From the NCBI RefSeq assembly GCF_036181745.1, contig NZ_CP108080.1, positions 5,273,501 through 5,337,500 on the forward strand: a stretch of 64,000 nt of DNA. The letters are read 5' to 3'. Each line of letters begins with the position of its first letter. The first letter of the stretch is position 1. Below are positions 26,323-35,422 of this stretch, piece by piece. Both the position numbers and the translations under genes were made by a program. Source of the DNA: Streptomyces sp. NBC_00259 (GTDB taxonomy: Bacteria > Actinomycetota > Actinomycetes > Streptomycetales > Streptomycetaceae). Below the pieces are notes generated by a model that was not told the DNA's origin, made no database searches, and worked only from the letters and a program-made list of their open reading frames with translations.

Positions 26323-27267
26323 TCAGGCAGGGAGCGCAGTGGCCTGCCGGCCTTTGCCCTGCCGCCGGTAGGCGCCCGGGCTGAGGCCGAACTCCCGCTT
26401 GAAGGCACGGTTGAAGGTGAACTCGGAGCTGTAGCCCACCCGCTCGGCCACAGCCTGGAGCGGCGCGTCGTCATCGCTGCGGAGGATCCGTCCGGCCGTG
26501 CTCATCCGCCACCAGGTCAGGTACGCCATCGGCGGGCGCCCGACGAGGTCGGTGAAGCGCCGGGAGAACGCGGACCGGGACACCCCCGCCCGTCGGCTCA
26601 GTCCCTCGACGGTCCAGGGAGCCGCGGGTTCGGCGTGCATGTCCTGGAGCGCTGAGCCGATCGTCGGGTCGGCGAGTGCCGCGGCCCAGCCGCCGGTCCC
26701 GCGCGGGGCGTGGTCCTGGTACCAGGCGCGCAGGATGTACAGCAGCATCGTGTCGAGCAGCGCGGGGATCGCCGCATCGGTGCCAGGTCTGCGCTGGTCC
26801 AACTCGTCGCCGAGCAGGTCGACGACCGAGGTGAGCGCCATGCGACTGCCCACCCGCCGCGGGAGGTGGATGACGGCGGGGAGCTCGGCGAGCAGCGGGT
26901 GCGCGCCGGCTCGATCGAGCTGATACGAGCCGCACATCAGGAGCGTGAGGTCGCCGGCACCGTCTGCGGGGCCGGGCGCCGACACCCATGTGTCGTCCAT
27001 GTCGTCCGTGACGTCGACGAGTTCGCTGTCGGGCGAGTCGGCCAGCGCGATCTCCTGGCCGTGCGGTACGAGTACGACATCTCCGGCCCCCAGGGGTACC
27101 GGGCCCCGTCCCGCGAGCAGCAGCCAGCACCGGCCCTGCAGGACGACATGGAAGCCGATCTCGCGCGAGACCGGGAACCGCAGTCCCCACGGCGCCGTCC
27201 GGCGGGTGCGCGCGGCATGCGGCCGACCGGTGCGGATGGCGGCGACCGCGTCGCTGACCACGTCCAT
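26323..27267 (-). CDS. AraC-family regulator with cupin ligand domain
   Basis: A 314-residue activator-type regulator. The N-terminal cupin-like domain (about 10-170) has AARTRRTAPWGLRFP, GRCWLLL and GDVVLVPHG. The C-terminal double-HTH AraC domain (about 205-305) has LSRRAGVSRSAFSRRFTDLVGRPPMAYLTWWRM and AVAERVGYSSEFTFNRAFKREFGLSPGAYRR. The frame runs to 27333, but the ATG at 27267 gives the usual MDVVSDAVAAIRTGRPH start. Such regulators normally sit divergent to a short-chain dehydrogenase; here that partner is truncated (27411-27698). Confidence 0.9.
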   Translation of the reverse strand: MDVVSDAVAAIRTGRPHAARTRRTAPWGLRFPVSREIGFHVVLQGRCWLLLAGRGPVPLGAGDVVLVPHGQEIALADSPDSELVDVTDDMDDTWVSAPGPADGAGDLTLLMCGSYQLDRAGAHPLLAELPAVIHLPRRVGSRMALTSVVDLLGDELDQRRPGTDAAIPALLDTMLLYILRAWYQDHAPRGTGGWAAALADPTIGSALQDMHAEPAAPWTVEGLSRRAGVSRSAFSRRFTDLVGRPPMAYLTWWRMSTAGRILRSDDDAPLQAVAERVGYSSEFTFNRAFKREFGLSPGAYRRQGKGRQATALPA

Positions 27268-27271
27268 GCTC

Positions 27272-27340
27272 GGATCATACAGATGATCCCCAGGATGAAG
27301 ACGAACGGACAAAACTTTGCCCTTCTCAAGCATGGATCAT
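27272..27340. promoter_or_regulatory. Probable AraC operator: palindrome plus second half-site
   Basis: GGATCAT (27272-27278) and ATGATCC (27283-27289) form an 18-bp palindrome directly upstream of the AraC start, and GGATCAT recurs at 27334-27340. The repeats, 62 bp apart in a divergent control region, suit AraC-type binding. Confidence 0.5.
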
Positions 27341-27410
27341 CCACGGTGAGCTTCATAGGCTGCCTTACAGCAACCCCAGTCCGGCGAGTACGGGAAGAAG
27401 CGAATGCCAG

Positions 27411-27698
27411 GGCCTGGCCCAAGGGGTGGCGCCGTTCGGTGTGCGGGGCAACAGCGTGACCCCGGGTTTCACGGAGAGCTCATGGGGCCGCTCGTTCGTC
27501 CAGGCGCTGGCCGAGCACGCGGGCACCGGCTACGACGAGGCGCGCGCGCAGCTCCTGGCGGACATCGGGATCCCGCTGGGCCGACCGGTCCGCCCGGAGG
27601 AGGTCGCCGAGCTGGTCGCCTTCCTCGTCTCCGGCCGCGCCTCGGCGATCGTGGGCGCCGAGCACGTCATCGACGGCGGCAGCAAGCCGACCGTGTGA
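27411..27698 (+). pseudogene. 5'-truncated short-chain dehydrogenase/reductase remnant
   Basis: Only the C-terminal ~95 residues of an SDR enzyme remain: LAQGVAPFGVRGNSVTPGF, the PxRPEEVAELVAFLVSGRAS motif and GAEHVIDGGSKPTV. The Rossmann TGxxxGxG segment and the catalytic YxxxK are missing. Codons upstream of 27411 no longer resemble the family. The region between the AraC operator and this remnant is too short for the lost ~480 bp, so a deletion is likely. The intact AraC gene and the downstream SnoaL gene have outlived it. Confidence 0.8.
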
Positions 27699-27725
27699 CC
27701 CACCGACACGAACAGGAGAAGAAGC

Positions 27726-28052
27726 ATGACAACCACCGCGCCCCGGATCGTCCGGCGCTATTTCGAGCTCGCTCCCACACCGGACAGCGAGAGGTACTTC
27801 GCCCTGTTCGCCGACGACGCCGTCGTCGAGGACGAAGGCAAGGAGTACGTGGGCATCGACGCCATCCGAGCCTGGCGCACCGAGGTTCCCCTCGTCCAGT
27901 ACACGATCACCGGCCTTGAACCGGTCGGCGATGGGCTGGTGGTGACCTGCACGGTCGCGGGGGACTTCCCGGGCAGCCCCGTCGCCGGTCTGACGTTCCA
28001 CTTCGAAGCGTTCGACGAGGACCACGTGAAGATCCTCCGCATCCGCCCCTGA
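27726..28052 (+). CDS. SnoaL/NTF2-like small protein
   Basis: A 108-residue cone-fold protein (IVRRYFELAPTPDSERYFALFADDAVVEDEGKEYVG..IRAW), typical of SnoaL-like NTF2 superfamily proteins often found beside SDR genes. It has a strong AGGAGAAG ribosome-binding site. It lies 27 bp after the SDR remnant and was probably in the same transcript. Its current promoter is unclear. Confidence 0.85.
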   Translation: MTTTAPRIVRRYFELAPTPDSERYFALFADDAVVEDEGKEYVGIDAIRAWRTEVPLVQYTITGLEPVGDGLVVTCTVAGDFPGSPVAGLTFHFEAFDEDHVKILRIRP

Positions 28053-28117
28053 GCACGCAGGTTCAGTGATCCGCCGGTGGACGTCACCGGGCCGGGGATG
28101 ATGGGGGATGACGTGCG

Positions 28118-28150
28118 ACCGCCCCCGGCCGCCAGGCGGCCGGGGGCGGT
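28118..28150. terminator. Bidirectional terminator
   Basis: A near-perfect palindrome (16-bp arms 28118-28133 and 28135-28150) lies between convergent genes and stops 8 bp from the glycine-rich gene. Confidence 0.8.
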
Positions 28151-28157
28151 AGGGGTT

Positions 28158-29273
28158 CTACCAGTAGATGACGGCGTAACCGGCGCCGCCGTCCCTGCCG
28201 TTGTCACCGGACTGGGCGAAGAACTCCTCGTCCTCGCCTTCACCGCCCTCACCACCGTCACCGCCGACAGCGGCGGAGTTCGGCAGGCCGACGATGCCGT
28301 CGGCGACCGCGCCGCCACCGTTGCCGGCGGTGCCGTCGGAACCGGGACGGTTCGCACCGGCGGTGGAGCACGACGAGTCCCCGCCGTCACCGCCCGCACC
28401 CGGAGAACCGGCGTCGGTGTCGTCGGTCGTCCCGCCACCGCCTCCGCCGCCGCCCTCGGCGGTGAGGAGCGCGGTGCCGTTCGGCTTGTTGAACGTGGTC
28501 GCGCCACCCTCGGTGCCCGGCTGGCCGTCCCGGCCCGCGCCACCTCCGGGGCCGCTGTCGCCGGCGGTTCCGACGTCCACCAGGTAGCTCTTGCCCGGCT
28601 TGACCGGGACAAGGCACCAGGTGAAGCCGCCACCGCCACCGCCGCCGCCGTTGCCGCCGTCGGCGGCCGGGACGTCGCCGCCACCGCCACCGCCGCCGCC
28701 ACCGCCGCCGGCACCCCAGGCCTGGATGAACACCGAGGTGACACCGGCGGGAGGCGTGAAGACCGCGTCCTCGCCGAACTGCTCCAGCCCGTGGAGGACT
28801 TCGGGGTACTTCGGCTTGTTCTTGCCGTGACCCTTGCCGTGCTCCTTGCGCTCGTCCTTCTTCTCCTCGCCGCGATCCTCGCGCGAGGCGGCCTGCTCCT
28901 CGCCGCGGCCTTCGCCGTGGCCCTTGCCGTGTTCCTTCTTCTCGGAGCCTTCGTCCTTCTTCTCCGAGCTCTGGTCCGGGCGTTCGTCGCGCTGGTCCTT
29001 CTTCTCGGAGCCTTCGTCCTTCTTCTCCGAGCTCTGGTCCTGACGCTCGTCACGCTGGTCCTTCTTCTCCTCGCTCTCGTCCTCGGGCTGGGACTCCTGC
29101 ACGTCGGAGGGCCGGGACTGACGGTCGCCGTGCGGTTCCGGATCGAGTGCGTGAACGGTAGGGGCCATCACCAGCAGCTGGCTGGTCACAGCGACCACGC
29201 CGGCTATGGAGGCAAGCAGGACCCGCGCGCGTCGCGCCCGGGGAAGTCCCATGGTCGGGAATCGATTGTTCAT
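28158..29273 (-). CDS. Secreted low-complexity glycine-rich protein
   Basis: A 371-residue exported protein of unknown function. It has a signal-like hydrophobic segment at residues 18-42 ending near VHA, then a highly charged region (45-135) with a 21-residue tandem repeat built on KKDQRDERxDQSSEKKDEGSE (63-bp period in DNA) and HGKGHG motifs. A beta/glycine domain follows (about 150-371) with FTPPAGVTSVFIQAWGAGGG and polyglycine runs, ending GGAGYAVIYW. The last part resembles glycine-rich tail-fibre or receptor-like extracellular domains. It stands alone between convergent terminators. A surface or matrix role is possible, but I do not recognise it. Confidence 0.75.
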   Translation of the reverse strand: MNNRFPTMGLPRARRARVLLASIAGVVAVTSQLLVMAPTVHALDPEPHGDRQSRPSDVQESQPEDESEEKKDQRDERQDQSSEKKDEGSEKKDQRDERPDQSSEKKDEGSEKKEHGKGHGEGRGEEQAASREDRGEEKKDERKEHGKGHGKNKPKYPEVLHGLEQFGEDAVFTPPAGVTSVFIQAWGAGGGGGGGGGGGDVPAADGGNGGGGGGGGFTWCLVPVKPGKSYLVDVGTAGDSGPGGGAGRDGQPGTEGGATTFNKPNGTALLTAEGGGGGGGGTTDDTDAGSPGAGGDGGDSSCSTAGANRPGSDGTAGNGGGAVADGIVGLPNSAAVGGDGGEGGEGEDEEFFAQSGDNGRDGGAGYAVIYW

Positions 29274-29468
29274 GTCTTGGCTTCCTTCCCCGCGGTCACA
29301 TGACTGCCGCAGGAGTGCGAGGGGGAACAGCGTGCGGACCGACTGCCCGCACGAGGCTCATCCCAGCCGCCCGCACCGAGGCGCGCGCGCCGTCGGCGCG
29401 CTGCATGATCCGGTCAGGTGACCCTTCTACCCGACTGGTGTACGCGGGGCGTGTGCCGACGCCTCTCA

Positions 29469-30149
29469 TCACGGGCCGTTTGTCCTGGTGGGGGGCGCCG
29501 GTGCACCGAGGGCGGCCAGTTCCCGCGCGGAGAGGGACGCCAGCATCGCTTCCACGTCCTTCAGCCGGGCGCGCGCCGTGTCGCGCCGACCACGCTCCTC
29601 CTCGGCGAGCGACTGCTGGCGGTCGAGGGCCTTGCGCGACGCCGTCGCCAGCGCGTCGACACGCAGCGCCCGGCGCTCCAGCCGGTTGATCGCGGCTCGT
29701 CTGCTGCCGGCCGCGCGCTCCAGCAGATACCCCTGGTCGAGGGCGCGCCGAGGATCGCGTGCCAGCAGGAGCCCGAGGTACGGGGGGAGTTCTGTCCTGC
29801 CCTGGTACTGCCGTCGGGCCAGCAGTCCGGCGTCGACGCGGCTGCGGGCGAGGGCGTCGCGGGCGTCGGCGAGAGCGGTGTTGAGCCGTCCGGTCTCGAC
29901 GGTCTGCGCGACGAACAGGTCCTGGGCCACGTCGTACGCCTCTTCCGCCTCGGCCGACTTCCGGAACAGCCCCTGGAGCTGGGTGAGGAGGCGCGAGACC
30001 CTCGCGGGTGCGACACCGGCCGCAGGAGCGACACCGGCCGCGGGCGCGGCCGCCGGACCGGGCGCGGGTTCCGCCGCAGGACCGGGCGCGGCGGACGCCC
30101 CGAACGCCATCACCGCCGTGCAGAACGCGGCGAGCACTCTGCCTGGCAC
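29469..30149 (-). CDS. Exported coiled-coil protein
   Basis: A 226-residue protein from a GTG at 30149 with a near-perfect GGAGGTGAT site four bases upstream. A hydrophobic signal segment (about 3-20, AAFCTAVMAFGASAAPG) is followed by an Ala/Pro linker with GVAPAAGVAP repeats and a long helical coiled coil (about 55-215). The helical part resembles the N-terminal coiled-coil region of actinobacterial NlpC/P60 and M23 hydrolase partners (RipA-like), but no catalytic domain is present. It may be a hydrolase activator or scaffold. The function is unproven. Confidence 0.7.
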   Translation of the reverse strand: MPGRVLAAFCTAVMAFGASAAPGPAAEPAPGPAAAPAAGVAPAAGVAPARVSRLLTQLQGLFRKSAEAEEAYDVAQDLFVAQTVETGRLNTALADARDALARSRVDAGLLARRQYQGRTELPPYLGLLLARDPRRALDQGYLLERAAGSRRAAINRLERRALRVDALATASRKALDRQQSLAEEERGRRDTARARLKDVEAMLASLSARELAALGAPAPPTRTNGP

Positions 30150-30370
30150 GTCATCACCTCCGGTCGTCCGGATGTCCGGATGGCTCCGGTCTGTTCCGGC
30201 CGGCTCCGGTAGCGATGATGCGGCGGCGCCCCCACGACGGCCGCAGGAGTGGCCGGACCGGCCCAACGCGGTCACCCGCGGCGGGCCGATCGGCACGCCG
30301 CCCGGCGTGGCTGCTGGATTGTCGGCTACAGGTGTCCGCCGCAGCTATCCGGCGCGGGTATCCGGCGCCG

Positions 30371-33196
30371 CTAGCCGCCGATGGGCAGCGCGTAGAACGC
30401 GCGGTCGCGCCACACCACGGCGGTCCGTCCCGCCATCACAGCCCGATAGCCGGACACGGGTGTCCGGCCGCCCGCGTCCTGGAACTTCCACAGCCGACCG
30501 CCGTCCGCCGTGGTGAACGCCGTGACCTGCGTCGACTCCAGGACCAGCGCGGTACGGCCGCCCGCCGACAGCAGCACGCGCGGTCGCCCGCCGTCGCCGC
30601 CGGCCTCCGTGGACTGCGTCCAGCGGCTCGCGCCGGTCGCCGCGTCCAGTGCGTACAGCCGATGACCTGGGGTCGGGACGTACAGCGTGCCGTTCCGGAC
30701 GACCGCCTCGCCGGACGCGCCGGCGGCCCGCCACAGATGCTTGCCGGTGCGGGTGTCGTACGCGTGCAGGTCGTCGCCCGCCGCCGCGTACAGCCGGCCC
30801 GAGGGGTCGCCGGACACGGACGCGCCCTGGTGGACCGTCCCGAAGTACTTGCCCCACAGGCGCTTTCCGCCAGGCCGGTCGTACAGGGCGAACAGCGCGC
30901 GGCCCTTGTTCACCTTCTGCTGCTGCGGGGTCAGCGAGGCGCTGTCCTGCCGTACGAGGATGCCGTCGGGCCGGACCACGACGCCCTGGTACCGCGGGAC
31001 GGCGTTGCGGCCGCGTCCGTTCGGGACCTGGGCGCGCCACAGCTCCTTGCGCGCGACGGCGTCGTACGCGAAGAGGTACGTCCGGGCGCCGGACGTGCCG
31101 GTGAACCAGACCACCGCACCGTCGGCGGCGGCCACCGCGCTGACATGGCCGGGAGCGGCGGCACGATGCCGGACGGCGCCGTCCTGCGGCGACAGCCACA
31201 CGAAGTGTGTGGCGCCGATGACGAACAGCGCGTCGCCCGCCACGACGGGCGCGTGCCCGGCCGTCGCGGCGGCGGGCTGCGTCCACAGCTTCCGGCCGGT
31301 CCGCAGATCCACGCCCGTGCACTGCCGGTCGTCGGCCACGGCCAGCACACGGTCACGCCACGCGGTCGCCTGCAGTGCGCCGCTTCCCGCGTGCCGGTAC
31401 GCCCACAGCGGCGTGGGCGGCACCCCGGTCAGGGGCTTCGCGCCCGGTGCGGGCGAGGGACCGGGCCGTGGTGGGGTGGGCTTCTCGTCCCCGCCCGCCA
31501 GGGCGGCCCCGACCCCGCCTCCGACCAGCAGCCCGACGGCCCCGGCCACGCCCCCGAGGACCACGGCCCGCCGCTCCGCCCCGGCCTTGGCGGCCAGCAC
31601 GGACGCGGTGAGTACGGACTTGGGCGCCCCGTCGCCTTCTGCTGCGGCGGTCGCTCGGCCGGCGGCCGGCGCCTCACCCCGGCCGGGCTGCGGAGTCCCG
31701 GTCCAGCCGTGGGCGGGGACACCCGCACCGGCGTGCGGCGGGGCGGCCGGCGCGGTGCCGGGGGAGCCGGCGACGGTGGCGGAACCCGCGTGGCCCTCCG
31801 CAGGTCCGCCCGACGGTCCGGCCGGTCCCGCAGGCACGTGTGCTCCTGCCGTGGCCGCGGATCCGGCCGTTCCCGCCGTGCCCGGCGCCTGCGGCGGTGG
31901 ACCCGATGCCGCCGGGGGCAGGGCGCGAGGCAGGCCCAGGGCGGCGGTGGCCCTGTCGGCGGTACGCAGCTGGACGGCACCGAGCGCCAGGGTCCTGCGG
32001 CCGTCTTCGGGCCGGGTGTCGGAGGACTCGCCGTCCTGCCGCCGCTCGCTCTCGCGCCGCGCAGCGGCGTCCGTCGCGGCGGGCTTCGCGCTCTCGGCCG
32101 GCGAGGTGTCCTGCGGCACGAAGTCGGCCGGCACGGCGTCCTGCGGCGTCGTTCCGCCCGGCGTGGCGGCGATGGCCGGGAGGTCTCCGGCCCCGGGCGT
32201 GGGACCGGCGGCGCCCGCCGCGGTGGGCGAACCGCTCGCGTCCGCCGAGGACGGCCCGCCCAGCAGGCGGGACACCGCTCCCGCCTGGTCCGCCAGGGCG
32301 GCAGGCAGAGCCTGCGGGAGCCAGCCGTCGCCGTCCTTGGCCAGTGCCGCCGCGCCCTCCAGGGCGAGCGTGGCCGCGGCGCTGCCCGCGGTGGGCCGGG
32401 CCGCCGGGGACTTGGCGAGGCAGGCGGCCACCAGGTCGCGCAAGCCGTCGGGGACACCGTCCAGTCCGGGCTCGGCGCCGGCGATGGCCGGGCCGTCGGG
32501 GAAGGGGGTGGTGCCGGTGGCGGCGTAGGCGAGCAGCAGGCCGAGGACGAAGACGTCGGACGCCGTGCCGGGCTTCTCGCCGGCGAGCTGCTCCGGGGTG
32601 AGGTAGCCGAGGCGTACGGACAGTCCGCCGCCGGGGGCCGGTTCGGCGTGGGCGGCCGCGCCCAGGGCGCCGAAGGCCGTGAGCCGGGGCCCGTCGGCCG
32701 CCAGCAGTACGGTCTCCGGCGCGAGCCCGTGCAGCACGGTGCCGGTGGCGTGGACCCGGGACAGGGTCTCGGCGAGACCCGCGCCCAGGACCCGTACGGT
32801 CCGCTCCGGAAGGGGTCCCACGAGCGCGATCGCCTCGCCGAGCGTGACGGCGGGGACGTACGCGTACGCGGTCCACAGCTCGGGTCCGTCCGTGGACGTG
32901 CCGACGGGTGCGGGGACCCAGCCCCCGGCCAGTCGCTCCGCCGTACGGGCCTCCGCCTCGAAGCGGCCGCGGAACGCCGGGAGCGCGGCGAGCCCGTCCC
33001 GGGCGAGGGACACGACGACGGCGGCGGCGCCGTGGTCGGTCTCCGCCCCGGTCCCGGCATCCGTCCCGGTCCCGTCAGCGGCGTCGATGTCCGCGGCCCT
33101 GGCGAGGTACTGGACCGTGCTCGCGGTCACCCGCAGACGGCCCAGCGTCGTGTACGGGCCGACCCGTCGCGGGTCGCCGTCCTGCAGTGGCTCCAT
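30371..33196 (-). CDS. Membrane pseudokinase with PQQ-type beta-propeller ectodomain
   Basis: A 941-residue protein. Residues about 10-290 follow the Ser/Thr kinase (PknB) fold, but catalytic elements are lost: the HRDLKPxN loop is HGLAPETVLL and the DFG aspartate region is AFGALG. An APE-like/F-helix segment is kept (YLTPEQLAGEKPGTASDVFVLGLLL). A long Ala/Pro/Gly-rich disordered linker follows, then one membrane helix (about 548-568, VLGGVAGAVGLLVGGGVGAALAGG), and an outside domain of PQQ-like beta-propeller repeats (WTQPAAATAG, LWRAAGASG, ALDAATGASRW). It probably binds a ligand outside and a protein partner inside. The ATG is preceded by GGGGGGAGC. Confidence 0.85.
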   Translation of the reverse strand: MEPLQDGDPRRVGPYTTLGRLRVTASTVQYLARAADIDAADGTGTDAGTGAETDHGAAAVVVSLARDGLAALPAFRGRFEAEARTAERLAGGWVPAPVGTSTDGPELWTAYAYVPAVTLGEAIALVGPLPERTVRVLGAGLAETLSRVHATGTVLHGLAPETVLLAADGPRLTAFGALGAAAHAEPAPGGGLSVRLGYLTPEQLAGEKPGTASDVFVLGLLLAYAATGTTPFPDGPAIAGAEPGLDGVPDGLRDLVAACLAKSPAARPTAGSAAATLALEGAAALAKDGDGWLPQALPAALADQAGAVSRLLGGPSSADASGSPTAAGAAGPTPGAGDLPAIAATPGGTTPQDAVPADFVPQDTSPAESAKPAATDAAARRESERRQDGESSDTRPEDGRRTLALGAVQLRTADRATAALGLPRALPPAASGPPPQAPGTAGTAGSAATAGAHVPAGPAGPSGGPAEGHAGSATVAGSPGTAPAAPPHAGAGVPAHGWTGTPQPGRGEAPAAGRATAAAEGDGAPKSVLTASVLAAKAGAERRAVVLGGVAGAVGLLVGGGVGAALAGGDEKPTPPRPGPSPAPGAKPLTGVPPTPLWAYRHAGSGALQATAWRDRVLAVADDRQCTGVDLRTGRKLWTQPAAATAGHAPVVAGDALFVIGATHFVWLSPQDGAVRHRAAAPGHVSAVAAADGAVVWFTGTSGARTYLFAYDAVARKELWRAQVPNGRGRNAVPRYQGVVVRPDGILVRQDSASLTPQQQKVNKGRALFALYDRPGGKRLWGKYFGTVHQGASVSGDPSGRLYAAAGDDLHAYDTRTGKHLWRAAGASGEAVVRNGTLYVPTPGHRLYALDAATGASRWTQSTEAGGDGGRPRVLLSAGGRTALVLESTQVTAFTTADGGRLWKFQDAGGRTPVSGYRAVMAGRTAVVWRDRAFYALPIGG

Positions 33197-33236
33197 CGGC
33201 GCTGCTCCCCCCGTGGTCGTACGCTCGCCCGTGATC

Positions 33237-33512
33237 CTATTCGGCCCGCTTCGGCTTCGACCAGGGCCAGTTGAGGGTGCGGCGCTCCCGGCCCTCGGGC
33301 ACGTACTCGTACTTCCAGCCGCGCGGCAGACCGAGCCGTCGCGAATGGCCGGCGGGGGCGCGGCGGTACGCGTACACGGTGTGCGGACCGCCGTCCTCGT
33401 CCGGGACCGGCACCTCGTACCACTGCGGGGGACTGCCGGTGGGGCCGACGAGGACGGGCAGGACCTGTCCGTCCAGCGGTCCGCCGACGAAGGGGGTGTT
33501 CTCGCTTCTCAC
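33237..33512 (-). CDS. Conserved small hypothetical protein
   Basis: A 91-residue protein with FVGGPLDGQVLPVL near the N-terminus and YEVPVPDEDGGPHTVYAYRR. The GGPLDG start is typical of a small family found in many actinobacteria and phages. There is no signal peptide. The function is unknown. It lies 40 bp upstream of the pseudokinase gene on the same strand. Confidence 0.7.
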   Translation of the reverse strand: MRSENTPFVGGPLDGQVLPVLVGPTGSPPQWYEVPVPDEDGGPHTVYAYRRAPAGHSRRLGLPRGWKYEYVPEGRERRTLNWPWSKPKRAE

Positions 33513-33543
33513 CCGTCCAGTCTCGCGCAGCCGGGCGCGAGGG

Positions 33544-34275
33544 CTACAGCAGGTGGCCCGCCTCGCCCACGAGGGGCAGCACCCGGCGCCCGAGCGATCC
33601 CACCGGGCCGGACGGGGACTCCAGGGCGAGCAGCTGCCGGACGACGTCCGCGGTCTGCCCGTCGGAGGCCGCCGTCGCCGCCAGCAGGGCGATGAGGTGG
33701 TCGACGAGCCAGTCCCGCAGTTCGCCGACCGGAGGCCGCTTGTCCTCGTCCAGCCAGATCAGTGACGCGGCCTCGACCGCGGCGATCCAGGTACGCACCA
33801 TCATCCGCAGCCGGGGGCCGGGGGCCGGGACCCCGAGGTGGACCAGGATCTGCTCGGCCGCGGCGCGCCGTACCCCGTCGACGATCGCGCTGGTACGGGA
33901 CGTCTCGGCGACGCTGCCGCCGCGCATCAGCGCGCTGAACCCGGCGTCGTGCTCGTCGACGAAGACGAGATAGCGGTCCAGGACCCGGCCGAGCCGCTCG
34001 GTCGGCGGCCCTGTGGGCGGCTCGGCGAAGCACAGCACGAGCGCGTCCGCGGAGCTGCGCAGCGCGGCCTCGTACAACTGCTGCTTCCCGCCGGGGAAGT
34101 AGCGGTACACGAGGGGCCGCGAGACCCCCGCCGTCTCGGCGACGTCGTCCAGCGACACGTCCTCCGGCGCCCGGTGGGCGAACAGCGTGAGGGCGGCGCG
34201 AAGAAGCTGACTGCGCCGCTCCTCCACACTCAGGCGCCGGTACGCGCGATTCGTCGCGGGAGCACTGGAGGTCAT
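33544..34275 (-). CDS. TetR-family regulator
   Basis: A 243-residue regulator with the N-terminal TetR HTH (about 25-70; LFAHRAPEDVSLDDVAETAGVSRPLVYRYFPGGKQQLYE) and a helical ligand domain. It is 82 bp downstream of, and on the same strand as, the AurF-type oxygenase gene, so it probably controls the two diiron genes that share the divergent region at 35294-35422. Confidence 0.9.
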   Translation of the reverse strand: MTSSAPATNRAYRRLSVEERRSQLLRAALTLFAHRAPEDVSLDDVAETAGVSRPLVYRYFPGGKQQLYEAALRSSADALVLCFAEPPTGPPTERLGRVLDRYLVFVDEHDAGFSALMRGGSVAETSRTSAIVDGVRRAAAEQILVHLGVPAPGPRLRMMVRTWIAAVEAASLIWLDEDKRPPVGELRDWLVDHLIALLAATAASDGQTADVVRQLLALESPSGPVGSLGRRVLPLVGEAGHLL

Positions 34276-34357
34276 ACGTGCAGCCTAACCGCCCCTTCCC
34301 GGAGCAGGGCGGCCGTCACCCGGCCCGTGGCCGGAAGGCCGTCACGGCCGCCCGCCC

Positions 34358-35293
34358 TCAAGCGAGCAGTCCCGAGCTCTTCCACAGTCGGCGTCCCGGG
34401 CCCCGGAGTACGCCGATGTCGTCGAGGAAGTCCGTGAGCCGCTTCGCGCCCGTCTGCATCACCTCGCGGCGGTGGCCGCTCGCCCGCACCTGGGCGACGG
34501 CCTCCCGGCGGTCGAGGCCGACGTTCTCGTAGACCTTGGGGTTGACGAAGCAGACGGAGAAGACCCGCGCCGCCTCGCCGCAGCTGATCCGCGTGAACTC
34601 CTGCTCCCAGCGCGGCGCGGTCACCATCTGGCGGCGCAGCTCCTCGCGTGCGTACCGGACATGGCGTGCCTCCTCGACCACATGGATGCGTGTCACACCC
34701 CGCACCAGGGTCTGGACGCGCTCGTCCGGGAAGGTCAGGCGCTGCATCCAGTCGAGGATCTCCTCGCCGAGCAGGGTGGCGGCGAACGAACCGGGGGTCG
34801 TGGAGACGGTCTTCAGGACGCGGGCGAGGTTGTGGTAGACCCGGGGGACCGGATAGGCCGGGGCGCCACCCTTCTGGATCATCTTCGCGAACATCATCGA
34901 GTGCCGGCACTCGTCCGCTATCTCGGTGAGGGCGTAGCGCACATGGTTGCTGGTCACCGACTTGTCGTAGATGTGCCGCACCAGCAGCTGCATGAGGATG
35001 ATCTCGAACCAGATGCCGAGCGAGGCGAGCGACGCCGCCTCGTGCCGCGCCAGGTCCATCCGCTGTTCCTCGGACATCCGCTGCCACAGCGGGGTGTCGT
35101 ACAGGGACACCAGCTCCGGCGGCCAGAACCACTTGCCCTCCTCGATCGGGGCCTCCCAGTCGAGTTCCTTGTCCGGGTCGAAGGAGTGCTTGGCCGAGGA
35201 TTCGAGCAGGCGCGCGGCGACCTGTTCGCGGTCGCGCAGCGGCCCGAGGGCGTCGCGGAGGAGCGTGAGATCGCGTTGGGTCACAGTCGTCAT
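34358..35293 (-). CDS. AurF-type diiron oxygenase
   Basis: A 311-residue member of the p-aminobenzoate N-oxygenase (AurF) family. Iron-ligand motifs are EIADECRHSMMFAK, LLGEEILDW and IHVVEEARHVRYAREEL on a four-helix bundle. The frame extends 12 codons further, but the ATG at 35293 gives the usual start. Characterised relatives oxidise arylamines to nitro compounds. The real substrate here is unknown. It is divergent from a second diiron protein. Confidence 0.88.
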   Translation of the reverse strand: MTTVTQRDLTLLRDALGPLRDREQVAARLLESSAKHSFDPDKELDWEAPIEEGKWFWPPELVSLYDTPLWQRMSEEQRMDLARHEAASLASLGIWFEIILMQLLVRHIYDKSVTSNHVRYALTEIADECRHSMMFAKMIQKGGAPAYPVPRVYHNLARVLKTVSTTPGSFAATLLGEEILDWMQRLTFPDERVQTLVRGVTRIHVVEEARHVRYAREELRRQMVTAPRWEQEFTRISCGEAARVFSVCFVNPKVYENVGLDRREAVAQVRASGHRREVMQTGAKRLTDFLDDIGVLRGPGRRLWKSSGLLA

Positions 35294-35422
35294 GCCACTT
35301 ATGAGACTGCGCGTCAGTAAGGGCGTCAATCCCTTGCGCGGTACTTGTTGACTGGGTGTCTACCAACGTGTGAGCCTGCCAACAGACCGTCAGTTCGTCA
35401 GTGCGAGGCGAGGGAGCCTTTC
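35294..35422. promoter_or_regulatory. Divergent control region of two diiron genes
   Basis: The heptamer CGTCAGT occurs at 35312-35318, 35388-35394 and 35396-35402 in this 129-bp region. It may mark binding sites for the TetR regulator. No clear -10 element was found. Confidence 0.35.

Noticed and set aside
34978..35320. Small plus-strand frames opposite the AurF-type gene
   Set aside because: They are shadows. The conserved diiron motifs are on the minus strand.
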